From Arthrobacter sp. SLBN-112 (lineage in GTDB: Bacteria > Actinomycetota > Actinomycetes > Actinomycetales > Micrococcaceae), in assembly GCF_006715225.1 (NCBI RefSeq), contig NZ_VFMU01000001.1:1860001-1924000 (forward strand): a stretch of DNA of 64,000 nt. The letters run 5' to 3'. Each line of letters starts with the position of its first letter. Positions within the stretch are counted from its first letter, which is position 1. Position numbers and translations under genes: made by a program. This document shows, piece after piece, positions 41,318 through 49,689 of this stretch. The notes under the pieces are model-generated. The model did not search any database and had not been told where the DNA came from. It worked only from the letters and a program-made list of their open reading frames with translations.

Positions 41318-41743
41318 ATGCCCAAGACCGGCAAGAACGACCACGCCCGCAAGGAAGAACTTCCTTCCACTCTGCGGCGTTCAGAGCAAAAGGCGCAGGA
41401 CACCTTCGCCAAGACCTACGATTCCGCCCTTGAGTCGTACGACCAGGACGAGCAACGGGCGGCCCGCGCAGCCTACGCGTCCCTGAAGCACAGCTACGAG
41501 AAGGTGGGCGACCACTGGGAGCCCAAGGAAAAACGCGGCCCCTCGGACAAGCGGGCGGAACAGGGCCTTCGCTCCTCCGAACCCACCGCCGGCGGTGTCG
41601 ATGCCAACGCATCCAAGGACCACCTCTACAAACTGGCCCGGGATCTGGACGTCAAGGGCCGCTCGAAGATGGACAAGGACGAGCTGGTGAAGGCCATTCA
41701 GAAAGCCAACGACGCAGCCACCCGCAAAGCCCGCAGCAAATAG
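41318..41743 (+). CDS. ChaB and Rho-N domain small protein
   Basis: A very charged 141-residue cytoplasmic protein. Residues about 13-70 (LPSTLRRSEQKAQDTFAKTYDSAL through AAYASLKHSYEKVGDHW) match the ChaB family. Residues about 98-130 (ASKDHLYKLARDLDVKGRSKM, then DKDELVKAI) match the Rho N-terminal/SAP-like motif that often binds nucleic acid. ATG 41318 has AGGAGG nine bases upstream; ATG 41309 abuts that RBS and is unlikely. The function is unknown. It stands alone after tRNA-Thr. Confidence 0.82.
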   Translation: MPKTGKNDHARKEELPSTLRRSEQKAQDTFAKTYDSALESYDQDEQRAARAAYASLKHSYEKVGDHWEPKEKRGPSDKRAEQGLRSSEPTAGGVDANASKDHLYKLARDLDVKGRSKMDKDELVKAIQKANDAATRKARSK

Positions 41744-41826
41744 CCTGCGCTCTTGCCGTCCCGCCGTCCAAGGTGTCGAATCAGAGGACACGTCCGGTCG
41801 GGTGGCGATGATGCCAGGAGGTTCCA

Positions 41827-44007
41827 ATGTCGGTGAAGAGCACCAAGGAGTCAGCGCGGGCGGCAGGCGGCAGGAACGGGCCTGAATCAAAGCGGGCCGA
41901 CCAAGCCACCGGCATCGCAGCCCAGGACCCGGCGCGGATCCGGAACGTGGCCCTGGTAGGGCATTCCGGCGCCGGGAAAACAATGCTGATCGAGGCCCTG
42001 CTGGCGGCCAACGGCATGATCACCCGCAAAGGCTCCATCGCCGACGGATCCACGGTGAGCGACTCGGACCCCGCCGCGGTGCACCAGCAGCGGTCCGTCA
42101 CGCTGTCCCTGGTGCCCCTGATGCTGGATGACGTCAAGGTGAACCTCCTGGACACGCCCGGCTACCCCGACTTCATTGGTGAGCTGCGCGCGGGCCTGCG
42201 CGCCTCCGATGCCGCGCTCTTTGTCGTCTCCGCCGTGGACGGAATCGACGCCACCACCACCGCACTCTGGGGCGAGTGCGGGCACATGCAGCTGCCACGC
42301 GCCGTCGTCATCACCCGGATGGACCACCCGCGGGCAGATTACGACGGCGCCCTGGCCGCCTGCCGCAAAGCGTTCGGTGATGGCGTGCTGCCGCTGTGCG
42401 TCCCGGTGCGGACAGGGGAGGACGCCGCCGGCCCGCTGTCCCTGCTGGACCTGCTGCCGCAGGAAGTGACGGACTATGCCTCCGGAGATACAACCCCTGA
42501 TGTCCGGCCGGCAACGGCGGATGAACGTGCGGCTGCCGGTCCGGCCAGGGGCGACCTCATTGAGGGCATCATCGCCGAAAGCGAAGACGAGACGCTGATG
42601 GACCGGTACCTGGAAGGCGAAGACATCGACACAGCGGTGCTGGCAGCCGACCTGGAAACCGCCGTCGCCCGCGGCTCGTTCTTTCCCGTGCTGCCCACAT
42701 CCGCCGTCACCGGGCTGGGCACCGCTGAACTGCTGGACCTGCTGGTCCGCGCCTTTCCACCGCCCGGGGATCGCAGCCTGCCGGACACCACCGATCTTGC
42801 GGGGGAACCGGCCGGAAGCCTCTCCTGCGATCCGTCCGGCCCGCTCGCGGCTGAAGTGGTGCGCACGTCCAACGATCCCTTCCTGGGCCGCATCTGCCTG
42901 GTGCGGGTCTTCTCCGGGACACTCCGGGAAGACTCTCCGGTCCATGTGGGTGGCCACGGCCTGGCGGACCGGGGCCACCAGGACCATGACACCGATGAAC
43001 GGGTGACCCACATCTACTCACCGCTGGGTGCCGCCCTTCGGCCCGTTCCCTTCTGCGTGGCAGGGGACATGTGCGCCCTGGCAAAGCTGGGCAGCGCCGA
43101 AACGGGGGACACCATCTCCGCCCGGGAAAACCCGCTGTTGCTCGCCACGTGGGAGATGCCGGAGCCGCTGCTGCCGGTTGCCGTGGAAGCCGATTCCCGC
43201 AGTGATGAGGACGCATTGGCCCGCAGCCTGGGCCGCATCGCGGCAGGGGATCCCACCTTGCGGGTGGACAGGAACGCCGAAACGCACCAGCTGGTGCTGT
43301 GGTGCATGGGCGAAGCGCATGCGGAGGTGGTCCTGGACAGGCTGCGCGACCAGGGCGTGAAACTGCACAGCGTGGACGTGGTGACGCCGCTGCGTGAAAC
43401 CTTCGCGGCCGCCGCCTCCGGCCACGGCCGCCACGTCAAACAGTCCGGCGGCCACGGCCAGTACGCCGTGTGCGACATCGAGGTGGAACCGCTGGAGCGT
43501 GGCGCCGGGTTCGAGTTCGTGGACAAGACGGTGGGCGGTGTCATCCCGGGAACGTTCATCCCGTCCATCGAGAAGGGGGTCCGGGCCCAGATGGAGAAAG
43601 GCGTTTCAGCCGGCTTCCCCGTGGTTGACCTGCGGGTGACCCTGGTGGGCGGCAAGGCCCACAGCGTGGATTCGTCGGATGCGGCGTTCCAGGCGGCCGG
43701 GGCCCTGGCGCTCCGGGAGGCCGCGGCAGCCGGGAAAATCCAGCTGCTGGAACCGGTGTCCTCCGTCTCCATCACCGTGGCGGACGAACACGTGGGGACG
43801 GTGATGAGCGACTTGTCCGGCCGGCGGGGACGCCTCACCGGCACCACCTCCTCCGGCGAGGGGCTCACGGAGATCAGCGCCGAAGTCCCGGACCAGGAAC
43901 TCCTGCGGTACGCGGTTGAACTGCGGGCCCTGACGGCCGGCACCGGGCGCTTCCGCCGCCAGTACCTGCGCCATGACCCAGTGCCCCCGAACTACAGCCC
44001 GTCCTGA
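41827..44007 (+). CDS. Elongation factor G-like GTPase (EF-G2 type)
   Basis: A 726-residue translation-factor GTPase with EF-G domain order: G domain (about 37-300), domain II, III, IV and V. G1 is GHSGAGKT, not GHIDAGKT as in canonical EF-G. The switch I motif is replaced by QQRSVTLSL. G3 is DTPGYPDF. G4 is TRMD instead of NKMD. Domain IV keeps the GGHGQYAVCDIEVEP block. This fits the FusA2/EF-G2 paralogues of actinobacteria, whose role is unclear. ATG 41827 has AGGAGG about five bases upstream. A distinct fusA is expected elsewhere in the genome. Confidence 0.88.
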   Translation: MSVKSTKESARAAGGRNGPESKRADQATGIAAQDPARIRNVALVGHSGAGKTMLIEALLAANGMITRKGSIADGSTVSDSDPAAVHQQRSVTLSLVPLMLDDVKVNLLDTPGYPDFIGELRAGLRASDAALFVVSAVDGIDATTTALWGECGHMQLPRAVVITRMDHPRADYDGALAACRKAFGDGVLPLCVPVRTGEDAAGPLSLLDLLPQEVTDYASGDTTPDVRPATADERAAAGPARGDLIEGIIAESEDETLMDRYLEGEDIDTAVLAADLETAVARGSFFPVLPTSAVTGLGTAELLDLLVRAFPPPGDRSLPDTTDLAGEPAGSLSCDPSGPLAAEVVRTSNDPFLGRICLVRVFSGTLREDSPVHVGGHGLADRGHQDHDTDERVTHIYSPLGAALRPVPFCVAGDMCALAKLGSAETGDTISARENPLLLATWEMPEPLLPVAVEADSRSDEDALARSLGRIAAGDPTLRVDRNAETHQLVLWCMGEAHAEVVLDRLRDQGVKLHSVDVVTPLRETFAAAASGHGRHVKQSGGHGQYAVCDIEVEPLERGAGFEFVDKTVGGVIPGTFIPSIEKGVRAQMEKGVSAGFPVVDLRVTLVGGKAHSVDSSDAAFQAAGALALREAAAAGKIQLLEPVSSVSITVADEHVGTVMSDLSGRRGRLTGTTSSGEGLTEISAEVPDQELLRYAVELRALTAGTGRFRRQYLRHDPVPPNYSPS

Positions 44008-44049
44008 GCGCGCCGTGGCACGAACAGGCATCAAGAGCGCCGTCCGCCG

Positions 44050-45303
44050 GTGAACGCCGCAGCACGGAAGATCCAGACCGTCTACCTGACGCTGACGTTG
44101 GGCAACACCCTTGCGGCATCGTTCATTTGGGGGATCAACACGCTGTTCCTGCTCGACGCCGGGCTGACCAACCTGGAGGCCTTCGCCGCGAATGCCTTCT
44201 TCACGGCAGGGATGGTGCTTTTCGAGGTGCCCACCGGGGTGGTGGCGGACAGCTGGGGGCGGCGTGCATCCTTCCTGCTGGGGACCGTGACCCTGGCCGC
44301 CTCCACCTACCTCTATTACCTGCTGTGGCAGTTGTCCGCGCCGTTCTGGTGGTGGGCCGCGGTCTCGGCGCTGCTGGGACTTGGCTTCACCTTTTTCTCG
44401 GGGGCAGTGGAAGCCTGGCTGGTGGACGCCCTGCGCTTTTCCGGTTACGACGGCGGGCTGGAAGCTGTCCTGGGCCGCGGCCAGATGGTCTCCGGCATCG
44501 CCATGCTGGCCGGTTCAGTGGCCGGCGGCGTGATCGCGCAGGCAACAAACCTGGGCGTACCGTTCCTGGTGCGCGTTGGGGTGCTGGTGGCCATGTTCGC
44601 GGTGGCCTTCCTGCTCATGCACGACGTCGGCTTCACGCCGGAGCGTTCGGCCCACCCCGTGCAGGCCACCCGGGCGGTCCTCAAGGCATCGCTGGACGGC
44701 GGCCTTCGGAACCCGCCGGTGAGGTACATGATGCTGGCAGCACCGTTCACCGAAGGCGTGGGGTTCTATGTCTTCTATGCCCTCCAGCCCTACCTGCTGC
44801 AGCTGTTCGGAGACCCCAAGGCCTACGCCATCGCAGGTCTGGCGGCCGCCATCGTTGCAGGCGCGGACATCGTAGGCGGCTGGCTGGCCCCGCTGGTCCG
44901 CAAACTCGTCCGCCGCCGAACCACCGTGCTGATCGCTTCCACCGTCACCAGCTCCATGGTCCTGGTGGTGCTCCTGGCCACCAGCATCTTCTGGCTGGCA
45001 CTGGTGCTCCTGGCACTCTGGGCCGTGGTGGCCTCCGCGGGCACCCCGGTGCGCCAGGCCTACCTGAATGACATGATCGGCTCGAAGCAGCGGGCAACCG
45101 TCCTGAGTTTCGCCTCATTGATGGGATCCAGCGGGGGAGTGGTGGTGCAGCCGCTGCTCGGCAGGTCCGCCGACGTCTTCGGATATCCCTCGTCACTGGC
45201 CTTGGGCGGCGCGGTGCAGCTTCTTGCGGCACCCTTCATCCTCCTCAGCCGGCGCCGGCGCTCGCCGGCAGACGTTGCCACGGGACTGGCCGCAACGCCT
45301 TAA
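44050..45303 (+). CDS. MFS transporter
   Basis: A 417-residue integral membrane protein of the major facilitator superfamily with about 12 membrane segments. The loop 2-3 signature is GVVADSWGRRASFLLG, and a central basic loop lies around residues 195-220. Substrate is not readable. The GTG start lacks a good RBS and lies 42 bases after the EF-G2 stop, so read-through co-transcription is possible. It converges on the sugar permease gene across a shared terminator. Confidence 0.85.
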   Translation: MNAAARKIQTVYLTLTLGNTLAASFIWGINTLFLLDAGLTNLEAFAANAFFTAGMVLFEVPTGVVADSWGRRASFLLGTVTLAASTYLYYLLWQLSAPFWWWAAVSALLGLGFTFFSGAVEAWLVDALRFSGYDGGLEAVLGRGQMVSGIAMLAGSVAGGVIAQATNLGVPFLVRVGVLVAMFAVAFLLMHDVGFTPERSAHPVQATRAVLKASLDGGLRNPPVRYMMLAAPFTEGVGFYVFYALQPYLLQLFGDPKAYAIAGLAAAIVAGADIVGGWLAPLVRKLVRRRTTVLIASTVTSSMVLVVLLATSIFWLALVLLALWAVVASAGTPVRQAYLNDMIGSKQRATVLSFASLMGSSGGVVVQPLLGRSADVFGYPSSLALGGAVQLLAAPFILLSRRRRSPADVATGLAATP

Positions 45304-45320
45304 AGAGCCAGGACGCACGT

Positions 45321-45363
45321 GAAGGCCCTTGGCCCCGAAATTAATCCGGGTCCAAGGGCCTTC
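45321..45363. terminator. Bidirectional terminator, MFS/sugar permease
   Basis: A 17-position stem with one mismatch (45321-45337 with 45347-45363) and an A/T-rich loop between two convergent genes. Confidence 0.88.
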
Positions 45364-45373
45364 AAAGCGCGTC

Positions 45374-46654
45374 CTACTTAACGCCTGCCTCCACCGTTTC
45401 ACTGGCCGCCGGCGTCGGCTTTTCCTCCGCGGGCGGGGGTGTGGTCTTCAGCTTGAACCGCTTGCCAAGGTCACCGCCGCCTCCGCTGCGGTTCTTGTTG
45501 AAGATATCGAACCCGACGGCGACAAGGAGGACCAGGCCCTTGATGAGCTGCTGGTAGTCGGTGCCCAGGCCCAGGATGGACATGCCGTTGTTGAGCACGC
45601 CCATGATCAGGCCACCGATCATGGCTCCCGCCACCGTTCCGATGCCGCCGGTGACGGCGGCGCCGCCGATGAAGGCCGCAGCAATGGAGTCCAGTTCGAA
45701 GCCCGTGCCACCGGCGGGCTGCGCCGAGTTGAGCCGGGCGGTGAAGACAAGGCCTGCCAGTGCGGAGAGCACGCCCATGTTCACGAAGAGCCGGAACGTG
45801 ACGGCCTTGGTCTTGATGCCCGACAGCTCAGCCGCATGGAGGTTGCCGCCAATGGCGTACGTGTGCCGGCCGAAGACGCTGTTGTTCATCAGGGCGGTGT
45901 AGGCGATCACCAGCACGGCCAGGACCACCAGGACGATCGGCGTGCCACGGTAGGAGGCCAGCAGGAAAGTGATGATGAGCATGAGCAGTGCCGTGAAGGT
46001 GGTCTTGATAATAAACCAAACCAGGGGTTCGCTTTCGAGATCGAACTTCCTGCGGATCCTCCGCTCCTTGAAGGCCTGGATCAGCAGGGCAGCGGTAGCA
46101 CCGACGCCCAGGATGACGGTGAGCCACTCCAGGACGGACGTGCCGCCGGAGATGTCGGGAAGGAAACCGCCGCCCAGGGCCCGCAGTTCGGCGGGGAAGG
46201 GGGTGATCTGCTGGTTCTTGAGCGTGATGAGCGTCAGGCCGCGGAAGATCAGCATGCCCGCCAGCGTGACGATGAAGGCGGGAATCCCCACATAAGCGAT
46301 CCAGTACCCCTGCCAGGCGCCTACAAGCGCGCCGACCAGCAGGCAGGCAGGGATTGCGGCCCACCAGGGCCAGCCCCAGTGCACGATCATGACGCCGGCC
46401 ACGGCGCCGATGAACCCGGCGACTGACCCGACGGAAAGGTCGATGTGCCCGGCGATGATCACCATCACCATGCCGATGGCCAGGATGAGGATGTAGCTGT
46501 TCTGGACCACCAGGTTGGTCACGTTCTGCGGTTCCAGCAGGATCCCGCCGGTCAGCCCCTGGAACAGCAGGACGATCAGGATCAGGGCAACGAAGATGCC
46601 AACCTGACGGAGGCGGCTTGTGAGGAATCCGAGCGATTCTCGTAAGGCGGACAT
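45374..46654 (-). CDS. Monosaccharide ABC transporter permease (XylH/GguB/MmsB type)
   Basis: A 426-residue CUT2-class permease with about 10 membrane segments. Motifs include VIIAGHIDLSVGSVAGF, AYVGIPAFIVTLAGMLIFRG and IGGAAVTGGIGTVAGAMIGGLIMGVL near the C-terminus. A polar Pro/Glu-rich tail follows. It forms the channel of the importer whose ATPase and binding protein are encoded just upstream on the same strand. The four-base gap to the ATPase gene indicates one operon. The likely cargo is L-arabinose or a related pentose, from the divergent ara genes. Confidence 0.9.
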   Translation of the reverse strand: MSALRESLGFLTSRLRQVGIFVALILIVLLFQGLTGGILLEPQNVTNLVVQNSYILILAIGMVMVIIAGHIDLSVGSVAGFIGAVAGVMIVHWGWPWWAAIPACLLVGALVGAWQGYWIAYVGIPAFIVTLAGMLIFRGLTLITLKNQQITPFPAELRALGGGFLPDISGGTSVLEWLTVILGVGATAALLIQAFKERRIRRKFDLESEPLVWFIIKTTFTALLMLIITFLLASYRGTPIVLVVLAVLVIAYTALMNNSVFGRHTYAIGGNLHAAELSGIKTKAVTFRLFVNMGVLSALAGLVFTARLNSAQPAGGTGFELDSIAAAFIGGAAVTGGIGTVAGAMIGGLIMGVLNNGMSILGLGTDYQQLIKGLVLLVAVGFDIFNKNRSGGGGDLGKRFKLKTTPPPAEEKPTPAASETVEAGVK

Positions 46655-46658
46655 TTCG

Positions 46659-48188
46659 CTATTCCTTCTCTTTGGTCATGTAGTGCATCAGGGTTTCCTG
46701 GGTGGCCTCGGCAATGGGCACTTCACCGGTGATGTGGCCGGCGGCCAGGGTGTAGATGCGGTCGCAGATGCCCAGGAGTTCGGGAAGTTCCGAGGAAATG
46801 ACGATCACGGCTTTTCCTTCGGCCGCGAGTTTGGCGATGATCGTATAGATCTCGTACTTGGCGCCGACATCGATGCCGCGGGTGGGCTCATCGAGGATGA
46901 GCACGTCGGGGTCCGAGAACATCCACTTGCTCAGCACCACCTTCTGCTGGTTTCCGCCGGAGAGCTTCCCGGTGATCGCGGCCACCGAGGGCGCCTTGAT
47001 GTTCATGCTCTTCCGGTAGCCGTTGGCCACCACGGTCTCCTGGTTCTTGTCCACGAAGCCGCGTTTGGCGAGCTTGCGCAGCGCTGCCAGGGAGATGTTG
47101 CGCTTGATGTCCTCGATGAGGTTCAGGCCGTAATGCTTGCGGTCCTCGGTGGCATAGGCAATGCCATGCCTGATGGCGTCCGAGACCGTGGCGGTGTTGA
47201 TTTCCTCGCCGTACTTATAGACCTTGCCGGACATGGCGGTCCCGTAGGTGCGGCCGAAGACGCTCATGGCAAGTTCGGTGCGCCCGGCACCCATCAGCCC
47301 GGCAAGTCCCACCACCTCGCCCTTCCTGACATGCAGGTTGGCGTTCCTGACCACCATGCGGCTGTGGTCCTGCGGGTGCCGGACGGACCAGTCTTCGATC
47401 CGGAGGACTTCCTCGCCGATGTTCGGCTCGCGGTCCGGGTACAGGCTCTCCAGGTCCCGGCCCACCATGCCGCGGATGATCCGTTCCTGGGTGATCTGGC
47501 CTTCATCGAGCCGGAGGGTCTCAATGGTCTTGCCGTCGCGGATGATGGTGACGGCATCGGCCACCTTGCGGATTTCATTGAGTTTGTGGCTGATGATGAT
47601 GCTGGTGACCCCTTGGCCCTTCAGATGGAGGATCAGGTCCAGCAGGTGGCCGGAATCCTCGTCGTTGAGGGCGGCCGTGGGCTCGTCCAGGATGAGCAGT
47701 TTCACTTCCTTGGACAGCGCCTTGGCGATTTCCACGAGCTGCTGCTTGCCCACGCTGATGTGCTGCACGGGGGTGACAGGGTTTTCGTCGAGGCCCACGC
47801 GGGCCAGCAGCTTCGCTGCCTCCAGGTTGGTCTTACGCCAGTCCACCCACCCGTTGGTGGCCTGTTCGTTGCCAAGGTAGATGTTCTCGGCGATGGAGAG
47901 GTACGGGCTCAGCGCCAGTTCCTGGTGGATGATCACAATGCCCCGCTTCTCGCTGTCCGAGATGCTGGAGAAATTGCAGGGTTCGTTTTCGAAGAGGATT
48001 TCCCCGTCGAAGGTGTTGTGTGGATAGACGCCGGACAACACTTTCATGAGCGTTGATTTGCCGGCTCCGTTCTCACCGCAGATGGCGTGGACCTCTCCAC
48101 GGTTCACATCCAGCGTGACGTCCTGCAGCGCTTTCACGCCGGGGAACGTCTTGGTGATTCCTCGCATTTGAAGAATGGGTGTGTTCAT
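46659..48188 (-). CDS. Monosaccharide ABC transporter ATPase (two-domain, GguA/MmsA type)
   Basis: A 509-residue CUT2 ATPase with two ABC domains. The first has Walker [10 protein letters not shown], signature [13 protein letters not shown] and [12 protein letters not shown]. The second has the degenerate Walker [10 protein letters not shown], signature LSGGNQQKV and [11 protein letters not shown]. This asymmetry is normal for RbsA/AraG/XylG proteins. I start at ATG 48188 ([21 protein letters not shown]); the open frame extends 30 codons further without family similarity. It is the middle gene of the importer operon. Confidence 0.93.
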   Translation of the reverse strand: MNTPILQMRGITKTFPGVKALQDVTLDVNRGEVHAICGENGAGKSTLMKVLSGVYPHNTFDGEILFENEPCNFSSISDSEKRGIVIIHQELALSPYLSIAENIYLGNEQATNGWVDWRKTNLEAAKLLARVGLDENPVTPVQHISVGKQQLVEIAKALSKEVKLLILDEPTAALNDEDSGHLLDLILHLKGQGVTSIIISHKLNEIRKVADAVTIIRDGKTIETLRLDEGQITQERIIRGMVGRDLESLYPDREPNIGEEVLRIEDWSVRHPQDHSRMVVRNANLHVRKGEVVGLAGLMGAGRTELAMSVFGRTYGTAMSGKVYKYGEEINTATVSDAIRHGIAYATEDRKHYGLNLIEDIKRNISLAALRKLAKRGFVDKNQETVVANGYRKSMNIKAPSVAAITGKLSGGNQQKVVLSKWMFSDPDVLILDEPTRGIDVGAKYEIYTIIAKLAAEGKAVIVISSELPELLGICDRIYTLAAGHITGEVPIAEATQETLMHYMTKEKE

Positions 48189-48294
48189 CGTCAATTCCCA
48201 CTGACTGGTCGAAGCTTGGCCTTCCTGCTGGTGCAGGAGGTTGCGGGCGGGGCTGTGGCCGGATGGAGGTCCGGCCACAGCCCCCGGACGTTGA

Positions 48295-49422
48295 CTACTT
48301 GACGTCGGAGTCCTTGTAGTAACCCGAGTCGATCAGTTCCTTCTTGTAGTTGTCCTTGGTGATGATCACTGACTTCAGCAGGAAGGCCGGGACGACCTTG
48401 ACCTTGTTGTTGTAGGTCTTGGTGTCGTTGGTTTCAGGTTCCTGGCCCTTGAGGACGGCGTCCACCATCTTGACGGCCTGCGCGCCGAGCTGGCGGGTGT
48501 CCTTGAAGATGGTGGAGTACTGCTCGCCGGCGATGATGGACTTTACGGAGCCCTTTTCGGCGTCCTGCCCGGTGACCACCGGCAGGCTTCCCTTGGCGTA
48601 GCCGCCGGTGCTGGTGAGGGCGGAGATGATGCCGATGGACAGTCCGTCGTACGGCGAAAGGACGCCGTTCAGCTTGGTGCCCGAGCTGTAGGCGGAGGTG
48701 ATGATGTCCTCCATGCGCTTCTGCGCCACGGGTGCCTGCCAGCGAAGGATGGCGGCCTGCTCAAACTTGGTCTGGCCGCTGGGAACCTTCAGGGTGCCGG
48801 CGTCCATGTACGGCTTGAGGGTGTCCATGGCGCCGGTCCAGAAGAAGTTGGCGTTGTTGTCATCCGGGCTTCCGGCGAAAAGTTCGATGTTGAAGGGGCC
48901 CTTGCCCTCCACTTTCTTGCCGCTCGCGTCCACCAGGCCCAGGCCGGTCAGCAGCGAGGTGGCCTGCTGGACGCCCACGGTGTAGTTGTCAAAGGTGGTG
49001 TAGTAGTCCACGTTTGCGGTGCCGTTGATCAGGCGGTCGTAGGCGACCACCTTGACGTTCTGTTCCTTTGCCTTTGCCAGGACGTCGGTCAGCGTGGTGC
49101 CGTCAATGGCAGCGATGATCAGGGCCTTGGCGCCCTTGGTCAGCATGTTTTCGATCTGCGAGACCTGGGTTGGAATGTCGTCATTGGCGAACTGGAGGTC
49201 CGTCTTGTAGCCGAGGTCCTTCAGGGACTTCTCAACGTTGGCGCCGTCGGCAATCCACCGTTCGGATGTCTGGGTGGGCATCGAGATGCCAACCAGCGAG
49301 TCGGCCGGCTTCGCCGTGCCGCTGGATTCACTGGTTCCGCCACGGGCGCCACAACCGGTAGCCCCCACGGTCAGGGCGAGGACAAGGGCCACCGCGCCCA
49401 TGAGTTTTTTGATTCTCACCAT
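48295..49422 (-). CDS. Sugar-binding lipoprotein of the importer (ChvE type)
   Basis: A 375-residue periplasmic-binding-protein family member with a signal peptide and lipobox ending at C24 (GATGC). The mature part begins [17 protein letters not shown], as in ChvE and the multiple-sugar binding proteins, with [16 protein letters not shown] and [10 protein letters not shown]. It captures the sugar outside the membrane for the permease/ATPase encoded downstream. The ATG (49422) or the next codon GTG (49419) follows AAGGAG closely. Transcription starts from a promoter at 49516-49544 that overlaps an operator. Confidence 0.93.
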   Translation of the reverse strand: MVRIKKLMGAVALVLALTVGATGCGARGGTSESSGTAKPADSLVGISMPTQTSERWIADGANVEKSLKDLGYKTDLQFANDDIPTQVSQIENMLTKGAKALIIAAIDGTTLTDVLAKAKEQNVKVVAYDRLINGTANVDYYTTFDNYTVGVQQATSLLTGLGLVDASGKKVEGKGPFNIELFAGSPDDNNANFFWTGAMDTLKPYMDAGTLKVPSGQTKFEQAAILRWQAPVAQKRMEDIITSAYSSGTKLNGVLSPYDGLSIGIISALTSTGGYAKGSLPVVTGQDAEKGSVKSIIAGEQYSTIFKDTRQLGAQAVKMVDAVLKGQEPETNDTKTYNNKVKVVPAFLLKSVIITKDNYKKELIDSGYYKDSDVK

Positions 49423-49515
49423 TATCTCCTTCCGCGGCAGCATTGCCGCGAAGTGTTGTTGGACGGGGAAGCGGCGACGCTCCCGGTCCTGGCCACATTG
49501 TTGATGTGTCGGTTC

Positions 49516-49544
49516 AATATAGACTGATTTGTGAACGCTAACAA
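49516..49544 (-). promoter_or_regulatory. Promoter of the sugar importer operon
   Basis: On the minus strand TTGTTA (49544-49539), 17 bases, TATATT (49521-49516). The -10 differs from TATAAT at one base. The operator at 49530-49543 covers the -35 and spacer. Confidence 0.7.
49530..49543. promoter_or_regulatory. LacI-family operator O1
   Basis: TGTGAACGCTAACA: imperfect palindrome with a central CG, typical of LacI/GalR sites. It is the exact reverse complement of the sequence at 49597-49610. Confidence 0.78.
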
Positions 49545-49596
49545 GAGCCTCCTCCCAGAAATCCCGAAACTCTTTCGACTTCATTGACTTCTGCTT

Positions 49597-49610
49597 TGTT
49601 AGCGTTCACA
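49597..49610. promoter_or_regulatory. LacI-family operator O2
   Basis: TGTTAGCGTTCACA, the reverse complement of O1. It lies 80 bases before the araB start. The regulator is probably the LacI protein encoded at 53755. Confidence 0.78.
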
Positions 49611-49689
49611 CTTGCTGCAGCACTTAGCTTGACCCTGACCCTACAAAACCCGGTAATGAGGCCCTTGCCTCCCGGATGGAGGCAACCCC

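Larger units (their letters stand above)
49423..49689. promoter_or_regulatory. Divergent control region, importer and araBDA
   Basis: This 267-base region separates the two operons. It contains two operator-like sequences that are inverted copies of each other (49530-49543 and 49597-49610, centres 67 bases apart). The importer promoter overlaps the first. A TTGACT (49584-49589) on the plus strand is a possible araB -35, with the second operator in its spacer. Confidence 0.8.
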
